This document shows positions 24,327 to 32,845 of a stretch of DNA of 64,000 nucleotides, piece after piece (the first letter of the stretch is position 1; every line of letters begins with the position of its first letter). The translations under genes and the position numbers were made by a program. Source of the stretch: Pseudanabaena minima. Lineage in GTDB: Bacteria > Cyanobacteriota > Cyanobacteriia > Pseudanabaenales > Pseudanabaenaceae. The notes under the pieces were generated by a model. The model was given only the letters and a program-made list of their open reading frames with translations, was not told the DNA's origin and searched no databases. The stretch spans positions 3,782,001-3,846,000 of the forward strand of contig NZ_CP159508.1 in the NCBI RefSeq assembly GCF_051131155.1, in the 5' to 3' direction.

Positions 24327-25478
24327 ATGGCTGAAGATGCAAGGTATATAGAGCTTGTAGGGCAAGATGGTAAACCAAAAGCTTTGCTGGTTGGCTATGG
24401 TAAAAACTGTAGTAAGCACATTATTGAGCGCTGGCAGCAACGCCCCCAAGAGTCTCCCAGAGGAAACATCCATGCGTCTATTGTGGATCAAGTTAGCAGG
24501 GCTATACCTACAGTAATATCAGCAGGTCTGACTAGTGGTAGTGTATTTCAGGTAGTGGGTACACCTGCATTAGTTGAAGGAATAAAAGCTGGTACACATA
24601 CTTTGATGCAGACGGGTGGGGCTTCGCTTGGCACAGTTGTGAGTACTTCAAGTGGACAAATTGCTGGTCAGTTACGATTTGCACCTTCTTCAATGGCTCC
24701 TGTAATTGCTCCAATGGCTATTTGGTCAGTACTTAATGGAATTGCGGGGACATTACAAATGCAACGCATTAATAGAAGATTGGATGTAATGACACGAAAA
24801 CTTGAAAATCTTGCTTTTCGACAAGAAGCCGAGACTTTGGGTAGAGTGTTTCAGGCGATTAAAACACTGGATGATTTACTTGACGAGTATTTTCACACAG
24901 GTATTTTTACTCAACCATCAATGACAAGATTGGCAATTGTAGAACAGGAAATTGGCTCAGTTTTAGAAAGGAACAAGCTTATTGTTGAGTATTTTGCTGA
25001 AAGAGCTAGAGTAGTTCAAAATGCAAAGGGAACTCAGGGGGCAGAACAGTCATCTGTGTTATTGCAAGAAGAAGGCTCTACAACAATTCACGATATGCAA
25101 CTTTTGAGTGGTCTAATTTCTGCACAGTCACGAATTCAAGAAGCCCATCTCTTTTATGCGCTTATGGAAAATCCTAACTACGTTGATCGTCATCTGGAAA
25201 AAATGCAGGATCGAGTTGAAGAACATAAAAAAGTTATTTCTGGATTCCCTTCAATCAGTGAATTACAAAATCACGCTAGACAATGTGTAAATGATATGAA
25301 CTGGTTTGAAAAAAATATTTTTAATCGTTCGACAGTAAGAAATGTTCGCCAATCTGAGAATATCAGAGATCCCTTTGTGGCAGGGCAAAACTCATTAAAT
25401 GCCATTCCAAGCTACTGTTTTTGGAAAGATGAAAATGGCATCAATGTAAAAATTGATCGCTCAGGACAACTTAGTTAA
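24327..25478 (+). CDS. Unrecognised protein with hydrophobic core and helical C terminus
   Basis: I do not recognise this 383-residue protein. Residues 1-50 are polar. Residues ~52-145 are rich in Gly, Ala, Ser, Thr and hydrophobics (AIPTVISAGLTSGSVFQVVG, SSMAPVIAPMAIWSVLNGIA) and could insert in a membrane or pack as a helical bundle. Residues ~146-330 are charged and helical, with coiled-coil character (RRLDVMTRKLENLAFRQEAE, LEKMQDRVEEHKKVISG). The tail is polar. The helix-bundle-plus-hydrophobic-hairpin plan is reminiscent of pore-forming effectors, which would fit the neighbouring Abi-like and toxin genes, but this is inference. Confidence 0.6.
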   Translation: MAEDARYIELVGQDGKPKALLVGYGKNCSKHIIERWQQRPQESPRGNIHASIVDQVSRAIPTVISAGLTSGSVFQVVGTPALVEGIKAGTHTLMQTGGASLGTVVSTSSGQIAGQLRFAPSSMAPVIAPMAIWSVLNGIAGTLQMQRINRRLDVMTRKLENLAFRQEAETLGRVFQAIKTLDDLLDEYFHTGIFTQPSMTRLAIVEQEIGSVLERNKLIVEYFAERARVVQNAKGTQGAEQSSVLLQEEGSTTIHDMQLLSGLISAQSRIQEAHLFYALMENPNYVDRHLEKMQDRVEEHKKVISGFPSISELQNHARQCVNDMNWFEKNIFNRSTVRNVRQSENIRDPFVAGQNSLNAIPSYCFWKDENGINVKIDRSGQLS

Positions 25479-25500
25479 TGAGATTCCTAGATGAGCCGAT

Positions 25501-25566
25501 ATGCAGACAACTCAAGTAACCGTAAATTTATCTCTCCCTTTTAAATCACTTATCGAAATGATCTAG
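25501..25566 (+). repeat. Direct repeat: truncated antitoxin start, copy 1
   Basis: A 22-codon frame, MQTTQVTVNLSLPFKSLIEM and a stop, is about 87% identical over 62 bp to the sequence at 26319-26380. The two copies bracket the PIN toxin-antitoxin pair. The peptide looks like the N terminus of a longer cyanobacterial antitoxin-type protein. No downstream remainder is visible. Confidence 0.65.
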
Positions 25567-25658
25567 TCTTTGCACACTCAGGTAAGTTGAGTTAAATCTC
25601 TCTGAGATGAAATGTTCTTAGCAAATACAATTTAGAGTTAATATCTGGAGAATAAAAA

Positions 25659-25898
25659 ATGCCAAGCCTAACACTAAGCAACGAGCAAGTTGTAGAACTT
25701 GTTAAACAACTCCCACAAGAACAAAAAATAGAAATTTTTAGATTCCTACTGCTTTCTCAATGGCAGCAATGGCAAGACTTATCTAGTTATGGAGCTGATA
25801 AAGTAAAACTTGCCGCAAAAGAGCGTGGCTATGATTGGGAAAAGATGTCAGAAGAAGAAAAAGAAGAATTTATTGATTTAGTAGTCCACGAAAAATAG
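25659..25898 (+). CDS. Antitoxin of PIN toxin-antitoxin pair
   Basis: This 79-residue acidic, mostly helical protein (LTLSNEQVVELVKQLPQEQKIEIFRFLL at the start, EKMSEEEKEEFIDLVVHEK at the end) is of the DUF2281-like type commonly encoded before PIN toxins in cyanobacteria. It has a good Shine-Dalgarno (ctggag, 8 nt before ATG). Its TAG stop shares its last G with the GTG start of the toxin gene, so the two are translationally coupled. It likely binds and neutralises the toxin; operator binding is unproven. Confidence 0.75.
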   Translation: MPSLTLSNEQVVELVKQLPQEQKIEIFRFLLLSQWQQWQDLSSYGADKVKLAAKERGYDWEKMSEEEKEEFIDLVVHEK

Positions 25899-26305
25899 TG
25901 AAATACATCGTTGTTTTTGACACAAACATTTTGATTTCTGCATTGTTTTCACAAACTGGCAGCCCATTTCGAGCATTAGCCCTAGCTAAAATTGGGCAAA
26001 TAGAATCCGTTACCTGTCAAGAAATCATGGACGAATTTGCAGAAAAGCTATTGTTGAAATTTAAGTTCTCTGAAGACAAAACTCAATCTGCTGTAGGCGA
26101 GATTTTGAGCTTTTCTCGCATGGTCAAAATTTCTGGAACACTCAAAGCAGTTCCTAACGATGCAGATGATGACATGGTTATCGAATGCGCCGTAGTTGGT
26201 AACGCAAGCCATATAGTCACGGGAGATAAGCATCTTTTATCACTTGTCAAATATCAAGACATAGCGATCGCTAAAGCTACTGATTTTATTAATTTATTCT
26301 CTTAG
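25898..26305 (+). CDS. PIN-domain RNase toxin
   Basis: This 135-residue PIN-domain protein of the COG1569 'putative toxin' family is predicted to be an Mg-dependent endoribonuclease. The acidic residues of the active site are visible: VVFDTNILISAL (Asp8), CQEIMDEFAEKLL, DADDDMVIECA and the late GDKHLL Asp. It starts with GTG, overlapping the antitoxin stop by one base. The pair is flanked by the direct repeats at 25501 and 26319. Confidence 0.88.
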   Translation: MKYIVVFDTNILISALFSQTGSPFRALALAKIGQIESVTCQEIMDEFAEKLLLKFKFSEDKTQSAVGEILSFSRMVKISGTLKAVPNDADDDMVIECAVVGNASHIVTGDKHLLSLVKYQDIAIAKATDFINLFS

Positions 26306-26318
26306 GTAGCGATCGGCT

Positions 26319-26405
26319 ATGCAGACAACCCAAGTAACCATAAATTTATCTCTACCTTTTGAAGCGATCATCGAAATGATGCGCCATAACAATTTGGGTA
26401 ATTAA
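26319..26405 (+). repeat. Direct repeat copy 2 / 28-codon frame abutting darT
   Basis: A 28-codon frame (MQTTQVTINLSLPFEAIIEM...) repeats the sequence at 25501. Its TAA ends at 26405 and the darT ATG begins at 26406, so any ribosome terminating here would sit on the darT start. It may be either a relic or a functional leader peptide. Confidence 0.6.
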
Positions 26406-27056
26406 ATGGCATCCGTTCCCCCCAGTCCCAAGATTTATCACATTAGCCATATCGACAACCTGCCTAACATTGCAGCCAATGTGGGATTAGTTTCAGATGC
26501 AACCCGCATAGCAAGAAATATCTCTTGTTCAGTAGTGGGGATGTCCACTATCAAGGAAAGAAGACTCAAAGAGATAGAAGTCCCATGTCATCCGAAAACA
26601 ATGGTTGGACAGTATGTACCTTTTTATTTCTGTCCACGTTCAATAATGCTGTATATGCTGCACATGGGAAACCATCCAGATATTAGCTATAAAGGCAGTC
26701 AACAACCGATAGTTCATCTGCAAGCCGACTTCCATAAAGTCATTAATTGGGCAAACTCAAACGGCGTAAGTTGGGCTTTCAGTAATGGTAATGCAGGTGC
26801 TTACTTGACTAACTTTTACAATCATCCCTCTAAACTTAACGAGATTGACTGGGGCGCTGTTTCTTCTTCAGATTTTCGTGATGCTAAAATCAAGGAGGGC
26901 AAACAAGCAGAGTTTTTGATGTTTAATGTCTTTCCGTGGACATTGATCGAGAAAATTGGGATAATCAATAGTACGATGGCAGCAAAGGTTAAGGCGACTT
27001 TAGCAAATGTCGCACATAAACCCGTTATAGCCGTAGAACCTAATTGGTATTTCTGA
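26406..27056 (+). CDS. darT: DarT DNA ADP-ribosyltransferase toxin
   Basis: DarT transfers ADP-ribose from NAD to bases in single-stranded DNA. This 216-residue protein has the DUF4433 features: IYHISHIDNLPNIAANVGLVSD (NAD-binding His and following loop), VGQYVPFYFCPRSIMLYM, and catalytic Glu169 in KQAEFLMF near the C-terminal half, with the ending KPVIAVEPNWYF. The length is normal. darG lies 17 bp downstream. Which subclass (thymine- or guanine-modifying) cannot be read reliably. The start follows directly on a 28-codon frame. Confidence 0.92.
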   Translation: MASVPPSPKIYHISHIDNLPNIAANVGLVSDATRIARNISCSVVGMSTIKERRLKEIEVPCHPKTMVGQYVPFYFCPRSIMLYMLHMGNHPDISYKGSQQPIVHLQADFHKVINWANSNGVSWAFSNGNAGAYLTNFYNHPSKLNEIDWGAVSSSDFRDAKIKEGKQAEFLMFNVFPWTLIEKIGIINSTMAAKVKATLANVAHKPVIAVEPNWYF

Positions 27057-27073
27057 TAGCAAACGTTAAACCC

Positions 27074-28123
27074 ATGATTGAGCTAACTCAAGGCGACATC
27101 CTCAAAGCTGACGCTGAAGCGTTGGTTAACACCGTCAATTGTGTTGGCGTTATGGGACGTGGTATTGCACTGCAATTCCGAAAAGCTTTTCCAGAAAATT
27201 TCAAGGTTTATGAAGCAGCTTGCAAAGCTAACGAAGTACAAGCTGGCAAAATGTTTGTGTATGACCTTAATCGTTTGTATGCTCCTCGATTCATCATCAA
27301 CTTTCCCACTAAGCGCCATTGGAAAGGCAAAAGCAGCATTGAAGATATTAAAGCTGGTCTAGAAGATTTAATAAATGTGGTACAGCAACATCAGATTCGC
27401 TCGATCGCAATTCCTCCATTAGGTTGTGGTTTAGGTGGTCTAAACTGGGAAGATGTGCGCCCCCTAATTATTGAGGCTTTTCAGTCCCTACCAGAAGTAG
27501 CTGTTTTGCTCTTTGAGCCTGTAGGTGCGCCTCAAGCTAAGTCAATGGTCAAGGAGAGTAAAGTCCCAAATATGACTGTGGGACGAGCCGCTCTATTAGG
27601 ACTGATGCGCCGCTACTTATCTGCTGTTATGGACCCTACCGTTACTCTTTTAGAAGTGCATAAGCTTATGTACTTCATGCAGGAGGCTGGCGAACCTCTG
27701 CGGCTAAATTACCAAAAGGCTCCCTATGGACCTTATGCTGAAAATCTACGCCATGTTCTTAGTTATATTGAGGGGCATTTTATCAGTGGCTATGGCGATG
27801 CTGAAGATCGACCAGACAAGCCACTAGAGTTGATTCCTAATGCTTTTGAGCAAGCCGAAAACTTTCTTGCAGAGCATGAGTCTACAAGACTCAGGTTTGA
27901 TCGTGTTGCCGATCTGATTAAAGGATTTGAAACAACTTTTGGAATGGAATTGCTATCAACGGTACATTGGGTTGCCACGAGAGAAGAAGCAACAACCGCA
28001 GAATTAGCTGTCGCCAAAATCTATGATTGGAATACTAGAAAACGTATGTTTGAATCCCGTCATATTCATGTAGCGTGGGAACGATTGCATGAGGCTGGTT
28101 GGCTACCAAAATTCAATAATTGA
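27074..28123 (+). CDS. darG: DarG macrodomain antitoxin
   Basis: DarG removes ADP-ribose from DNA and also neutralises DarT directly. The start at MIELTQGDILKADAEALVN gives 349 residues. Residues 1-150 form the macrodomain (TVNCVGVMGRGIALQFRKAFP, SIAIPPLGCGLGGLNWEDV). Residues ~175-349 form the second domain typical of DarG (LEVHKLMYFMQEAGEPLRLNY, RKRMFESRHIHVAWERL), which contacts the toxin. Both domains look complete, so the module is probably functional. Confidence 0.93.
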   Translation: MIELTQGDILKADAEALVNTVNCVGVMGRGIALQFRKAFPENFKVYEAACKANEVQAGKMFVYDLNRLYAPRFIINFPTKRHWKGKSSIEDIKAGLEDLINVVQQHQIRSIAIPPLGCGLGGLNWEDVRPLIIEAFQSLPEVAVLLFEPVGAPQAKSMVKESKVPNMTVGRAALLGLMRRYLSAVMDPTVTLLEVHKLMYFMQEAGEPLRLNYQKAPYGPYAENLRHVLSYIEGHFISGYGDAEDRPDKPLELIPNAFEQAENFLAEHESTRLRFDRVADLIKGFETTFGMELLSTVHWVATREEATTAELAVAKIYDWNTRKRMFESRHIHVAWERLHEAGWLPKFNN

Positions 28124-28202
28124 AACTGAATGATATTTTGATTTATCGGGCGATCGCCTTAGCATCAAGCCATAAAACAGCGATCGCCTAACATCTAAAA
28201 AG

Positions 28203-29492
28203 CTATCGATCTTTATTCTCCTTGAGCATTTTTGCATATTCTTGATCCGTCAAATCCTGCTCAGTGGTATAGGCAAGATTGTTTTGATCGATCGCCTCTT
28301 GCTTCATTGCAAAAGTACGTGCAAAATCTAGCTTTTCGCGCAGAGTCGAGGATGGATTTTTGAGTTGGTCGGCACGGGCGGCGCGTTTTTGGTTGCGATC
28401 GCTGATCCCACCATTTAAGTACTGCAAGACAAAATAGCGTACCAAAGGCGTAGATAGAAACAAAACGGCATAACCCAGCAAGAACCCATAGGCAGCTTTG
28501 ATAAATCCTAAAAATCCAACAAGGGATGTGGCTAATCTGGGATTACCCAGCAAACTGCCCAGATAGAGCGAGGCAACTAGATAGAGAACCCCTAAACCGA
28601 TCGCCAAAGCAATTTTGCCTTGAGAGGCTTGGCTAAATTTCCAGAGTTTTTCTTGCAAATAAGAACTAGTAGTCTTGGCTTTGCGCTCAGTAGCAACCTT
28701 TTGCAATTCAGGAAATTTATAGGCAAGGGTTCCTGCATCGCTGACTTCAGGAAAACCGTTAAATTTGGACAAAACGGGAATCACAAAATATTCATCACCC
28801 TCTAGACGGCTAGTTTCATCAAGATAGGGCGCAATTTGCTCAGCAACGACCACACCATTATTACTACGAATCATCGCAGCAATCTCACGCCAACGACGTT
28901 CTTCGAGGTCAGAGTTAGGGTTACCATCACCAAATAAAAATGAAAATACGCTTTCTAAAAAGCCCATTTCATCGGGATCACGCTGGCGAACTTGCTCTGG
29001 CTCGTAGTAGTAAGGGTCAAACATGATAAAGGGATTACCGAAGGGGTTGCCCCAACCACCAAGCCAAATAAATCCGCCACCACCGCGATCGCTACGACGA
29101 TCATCACGGTCATTGTCACTACCCTTTTGGCTATTCAAGGCGATCGTTGCCGCGATAATACCTAGCACCACGATAATAATCGAGACAATTAGTAAAATGC
29201 CAAAGGAAATGCGGATCGCGTAAAACAACCATTTCCAAACACCTTTAAGCCATTCTTTGACCTGTAGCCAAAATGAACGACTGACTAGAATTTGCCGAAA
29301 ATTTGGAGCAAATTTGTAGGCAATCTCGCCAGACTCGGCAACTTGGAGATTGCCACCCGTTTCCGAGGCTAGCGCCAGCACTTCACGTTGCGCTGTATTG
29401 AGATCAAGTCCAGACTGTGCCGCCACATCACCTATCGTGACCCGATAGTTGAGCTTTTCGACGGCTTCCATCACTGCTGTACGCGGAGCCAT
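28203..29492 (-). CDS. Conserved cyanobacterial/plastid membrane protein
   Basis: This 429-residue protein has an N-terminal winged-helix-like region (MEAVEKLNYRVTIGDVAAQSGLDLNTAQREVLALA), a membrane segment at about 95-120 (ISFGILLIVSIIIVVLGIIAATIAL), a Gly/Asp-rich linker, a soluble middle, and two further hydrophobic helices (about 290-350). It resembles the family represented by plant chloroplast At5g03900. Its function is not established. It diverges from the gene at 29577, so the 84-bp gap holds both promoters. Confidence 0.65.
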   Translation of the reverse strand: MAPRTAVMEAVEKLNYRVTIGDVAAQSGLDLNTAQREVLALASETGGNLQVAESGEIAYKFAPNFRQILVSRSFWLQVKEWLKGVWKWLFYAIRISFGILLIVSIIIVVLGIIAATIALNSQKGSDNDRDDRRSDRGGGGFIWLGGWGNPFGNPFIMFDPYYYEPEQVRQRDPDEMGFLESVFSFLFGDGNPNSDLEERRWREIAAMIRSNNGVVVAEQIAPYLDETSRLEGDEYFVIPVLSKFNGFPEVSDAGTLAYKFPELQKVATERKAKTTSSYLQEKLWKFSQASQGKIALAIGLGVLYLVASLYLGSLLGNPRLATSLVGFLGFIKAAYGFLLGYAVLFLSTPLVRYFVLQYLNGGISDRNQKRAARADQLKNPSSTLREKLDFARTFAMKQEAIDQNNLAYTTEQDLTDQEYAKMLKENKDR

Positions 29493-29576
29493 ATGCTTTC
29501 CCTAATCGAACTTCTAAGACTATTATGATGGAAATAGTTAACAACTAGCGCATCAGCAGTTTTTAGGATATCCGTC

Positions 29577-30383
29577 ATGCAGCAAGAACCAATGCGATCG
29601 CCTGCAAATCAAGATTTAATTTCAGCATCAACAGGGGATGGGGACTCTGAGTTTATGTTAACGCCTGAACAGGAAGCCGCCATGCTTGCCGAATATGGCA
29701 ATAATGATGATTCACAGTTTGATCTACAAGATCCTGACGATGAGACTAATCCCAAGGATGACAAAAATTTAGAGCAGAAAGCTGACCCAAGTTCGGATTT
29801 ACAACATTTTCGTAATCATTACATTGGCAATATGGATCTGTTGGCTGATAAAGCAACCGTAATGAAATATCTTGATGCTCATCAGGGTTGGTTTCGGCGA
29901 TGCGCCCATCCTTTTAAAGCTGATCCAATTGGGGAAACTGGCTATGCAATGGGTATCGGTAAGGTTGGAGCTTTGGGTTTTCAGGTTGATGCCAGAGTGG
30001 GGTTAAACTTGTTGCCTCCCGATGAAAATTGCGTTTATCGGATTGTGACGATTCCGATTCCTGAGCAATTACCACAGGGGTATGAAGTAGATTTTCAAGC
30101 AGAGATGCGCTTAGAGCAGAAGAAACTAGAACCAAAAGCAGGAGAAAAGCTAGGAAATAATCCCATCATCACCTCAATTGAATGGGATTTACACCTCACA
30201 GTTTCCCTGCATTTTCCTGCCTTCATTCAGCAACTAGCCAAGGACATGATTCAGAAAACAGGTGATAGCGTGTTGGGATTCATTGTGCAGCGTGTCTCTA
30301 AAAGCTTGACCGCAAAAGTGCAAGATGACTTCCATAAGACCCATGAAATTAAAGTTCCCAAACAGATTAAGCTACGAAGATAA
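29577..30383 (+). CDS. DUF1997-like protein
   Basis: This 268-residue protein has a ~75-residue acidic, disordered N terminus followed by a lipid-binding-like fold. Visible segments are MKYLDAHQGWFRRCAHPF, YAMGIGKVGALGFQVDARVGLNLLPP and WDLHLTVSLHFPAFIQQLAKDMIQKTGDSVL. These fit the DUF1997 family of cyanobacteria and plastids. No catalytic function is known. The GvpL/F-type gene begins 39 bp downstream on the same strand. Confidence 0.65.
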   Translation: MQQEPMRSPANQDLISASTGDGDSEFMLTPEQEAAMLAEYGNNDDSQFDLQDPDDETNPKDDKNLEQKADPSSDLQHFRNHYIGNMDLLADKATVMKYLDAHQGWFRRCAHPFKADPIGETGYAMGIGKVGALGFQVDARVGLNLLPPDENCVYRIVTIPIPEQLPQGYEVDFQAEMRLEQKKLEPKAGEKLGNNPIITSIEWDLHLTVSLHFPAFIQQLAKDMIQKTGDSVLGFIVQRVSKSLTAKVQDDFHKTHEIKVPKQIKLRR

Positions 30384-30422
30384 CCTTTGTCCAAGGAAAA
30401 AGGAAAAAGGAAAAGAGAAAAA

Positions 30423-31118
30423 ATGCTTTATACTTTTGCGATTATGCTTGCGCCAGCCCCAGATGTGCAACCATTGGGAATTACGGGCAAGCCTATTCAA
30501 TATTTACCATGCGATCGCCTAATTGCGGCGATCGAACCAGATATTGACATTGAAGCGCTCAAACTATTGCCAGAGCAATCTTTGATGCAAGTAATTATTC
30601 AACACGATCGCCTAGTTTGTGAATTATTTAATCAGCGCACTTTATTACCCTTACGCTTTGGAACGGCGTTTGTCTCTATTGCTGCTTTGGAAACCTATTT
30701 ACAAACAGAATCAGAAAGGTTATTGGCTAGTTTACAGAGACTAGATGGCTATGCCGAATTTCTAATTACTGGTTCAGCGATCGCCCCCAAAGCGGAAGCT
30801 GCTACAAACCTCAAAGGTAAGGATTATCTCTTAGCCAAGCGATCGCAATATTTACAACAGGAACAATGGCGATCGCAGTTACAACAGGAAGTTCTCGACT
30901 ATCGTCAGACAATCACTGATAACTTGAATTCTGAAATCTATAAACCTGAATTTCAACATGTGGAAACTCAAGGTTCAGAAGATGTGCGTGTATATGCATT
31001 ACTGCCGCGATCGCAGGTTGAGTTTTTACAAGATACATTGCGATCGTGGGAGGAACAACATTCCCATTGGCAGATCTCATGGAGTGCGGCTTTGCCGCCC
31101 TATCATTTTTTGATGTAG
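30423..31118 (+). CDS. GvpL/GvpF-family gas vesicle protein
   Basis: This 231-residue protein begins at the ATG (MLYTFAIMLAP) behind a purine-rich AGGAAAAAGGAAAAGAG stretch; a TTG 12 codons upstream is less likely. It has the GvpL/F features: DRLIAAIEPD, an LPLRFGTAF motif, GYAEFLITG and a basic coiled-coil followed by a ferredoxin-like C-terminal domain (VRVYALLPRSQVEFLQDTL). In gas-vesicle formers these proteins are minor assembly proteins. No other gvp gene is in the window. Confidence 0.85.
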   Translation: MLYTFAIMLAPAPDVQPLGITGKPIQYLPCDRLIAAIEPDIDIEALKLLPEQSLMQVIIQHDRLVCELFNQRTLLPLRFGTAFVSIAALETYLQTESERLLASLQRLDGYAEFLITGSAIAPKAEAATNLKGKDYLLAKRSQYLQQEQWRSQLQQEVLDYRQTITDNLNSEIYKPEFQHVETQGSEDVRVYALLPRSQVEFLQDTLRSWEEQHSHWQISWSAALPPYHFLM

Positions 31119-31141
31119 AAGTTTGCAAGTGTCAGCCTTAT

Positions 31142-31200
31142 CTAGGACATAAAACAAAGCGAGTGGCGGCGCGAAGCGCCGCCACTCGCTTTGTTGAGGT
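31142..31200. repeat. Palindromic element family B, copy 4 (short)
   Basis: A perfect 20-bp stem (31153-31195) with arms aacaaagcgagtggcggcgc and a GAA loop is preceded by taggacataaa. The right family-B flank is missing. It lies between the convergent GvpL/F and glcD genes and could terminate both. Confidence 0.75.
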
Positions 31201-31205
31201 TAGAT

Positions 31206-32705
31206 TTAAAAACGTTCCACTAACTTATATTTAGCGTCATGGCTAGGCTTAGCCCCTTCACCACAGGTACGTGGAGTTGGCAAAATCTTGGTCGGATTCG
31301 CAATACCCTGCGGATCGAACACATCGCGTACCCATCGCATCGTTTCCAAATCAGTCTCGCTAAACATCTCAGACATATAGCATTTCTTATCAGCACCAAT
31401 GCCATGCTCACCCGAAATGCTACCACCAACGCGCACACAGAGCTTGAGGATTTCGCCGCCTAGTTCTTCCACCGTTTCTAGAGCGCCAGTTTCCGCATTG
31501 TTATACAAAATCAATGGGTGTAAGTTCCCATCACCAGCATGGAAGACATTGGCGACATGGTAGCCGTACTTCTCACTCAGTTTCTCAATCTCCTGCAACA
31601 CATAGGTAAGCTTAGTACGGGGAATCACTCCATCCTGCACATAGTAGTCAGGACTGAGCCGCCCCATCGCGGCAAAAGCTGCTTTCCTGCCTTTCCAGAG
31701 TCTGAGACGTTGTTCAGGATCAGTTGCAGTGGTCACATTTCGTGCCCCATTTTTATAACAAATTTCTTCAACTCGTTTAGCACTTTCGGCTACTTCTATT
31801 TCTAATCCATCTATTTCAATCAGCAGAATCGAAGCTGCATCACGCGGATAGCAATTTGTGGCGACGGTATCCTCGACTGCATTGATACTCATGTTATCCA
31901 TAATTTCCATGCCTCCAGGGATGATACCAGCACTGATGACATCGGAAACCGTTGATCCTGCTGCTTCTACGGTCGTGAAATCCGCTAAGAGAACTTGAAT
32001 CGATTCAGCCGATTTAAGAATCTTGAGAGTTACTTCCGTAGCAATGCCAAGTGTTCCTTCAGAACCGACAAAAATACCTGTAAGATCGTAACCTGGGCTT
32101 TCAGGGATTTTGCTGCCAATATCTTTGATCGAGCCGTCGGGCAGCACAATCTTGGCTCCGAGAACATGATTGGTAGTAACACCATATTTGAGGCAATGCA
32201 CACCCCCTGAGTTCTCAGCAACGTTCCCACCGATAGAGCAGATGATTTGACTTGAAGGATCGGGTGCGTAGTAAAATCCTGCACCGCTTACAGCTTGGGT
32301 TACCCAGTTATTGATTACTCCTGGTTGGACGACAACACGCTGATTCTCAAAATCAACTTCGAGAATCTTTTTCATGCGGGCTGTGACGATCAGTACGGAG
32401 TCAGGTAATGGCAAAGCTCCGCCCGATAAGCCTGTCCCTGAGCCGCGAGCCACAAAAGCAACTTTGTAACTCGCGCATACTTTCACTACTGCCGATACCT
32501 CCTCAGTGGTCAGAGGCAGCACAACGATCGCAGGTTGTTGCTTATAACTAGTGAGTCCATCGCACTCATAGGCGAGTAATTCTTCGCTTGTACGTACCAC
32601 GTAGCGATCGCCGACGATGGCGATAAAGTCCTTGGCGATCGCCTGCCAATCAATAGCCTGTGTTGATGCTGAAGAAATATTAGAGATGGGGGCGATCGCG
32701 GTCAT
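31206..32705 (-). CDS. glcD: Glycolate oxidase/dehydrogenase subunit GlcD
   Basis: This 499-residue FAD-linked oxidase oxidises glycolate (photorespiration) or D-lactate. The PCMH-type FAD domain covers about 55-235 (VARGSGTGLSGGALPLPDSV, NSGGVHCLKYGVTTNHVLG, GSEGTLGIATEVTLK) and the cap domain follows, with HAGDGNLHPLIL and GSISGEHGIGADKK near the end. The length is normal for GlcD. No glcE or glcF is adjacent, as usual in cyanobacteria. It is monocistronic. Confidence 0.92.
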   Translation of the reverse strand: MTAIAPISNISSASTQAIDWQAIAKDFIAIVGDRYVVRTSEELLAYECDGLTSYKQQPAIVVLPLTTEEVSAVVKVCASYKVAFVARGSGTGLSGGALPLPDSVLIVTARMKKILEVDFENQRVVVQPGVINNWVTQAVSGAGFYYAPDPSSQIICSIGGNVAENSGGVHCLKYGVTTNHVLGAKIVLPDGSIKDIGSKIPESPGYDLTGIFVGSEGTLGIATEVTLKILKSAESIQVLLADFTTVEAAGSTVSDVISAGIIPGGMEIMDNMSINAVEDTVATNCYPRDAASILLIEIDGLEIEVAESAKRVEEICYKNGARNVTTATDPEQRLRLWKGRKAAFAAMGRLSPDYYVQDGVIPRTKLTYVLQEIEKLSEKYGYHVANVFHAGDGNLHPLILYNNAETGALETVEELGGEILKLCVRVGGSISGEHGIGADKKCYMSEMFSETDLETMRWVRDVFDPQGIANPTKILPTPRTCGEGAKPSHDAKYKLVERF

Positions 32706-32739
32706 GCTGCATTTACAAGGTAGTAATTATCCTGATTTT

Positions 32740-32838
32740 AAAGTATAGCAAAGCCAGTTTTGCTTAGGACATAAACCCCAAGAAGTGAGTGGCGGCGCGA
32801 AGCGCCGCCACTCACTTCTTGGGGTTTGGTTTGTTACT
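32740..32838. repeat. Palindromic element family B, copy 5
   Basis: A perfect 26-bp stem with GAA loop (32773-32827; aaaccccaagaagtgagtgg arm start) has the flanks tttgcttaggacat and ggtttgttact. The outer base pairs are aaacccc/ggggttt instead of aaaaccc/gggtttt, with both arms changed. Confidence 0.85.
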
Positions 32839-32845
32839 CAAGCGA

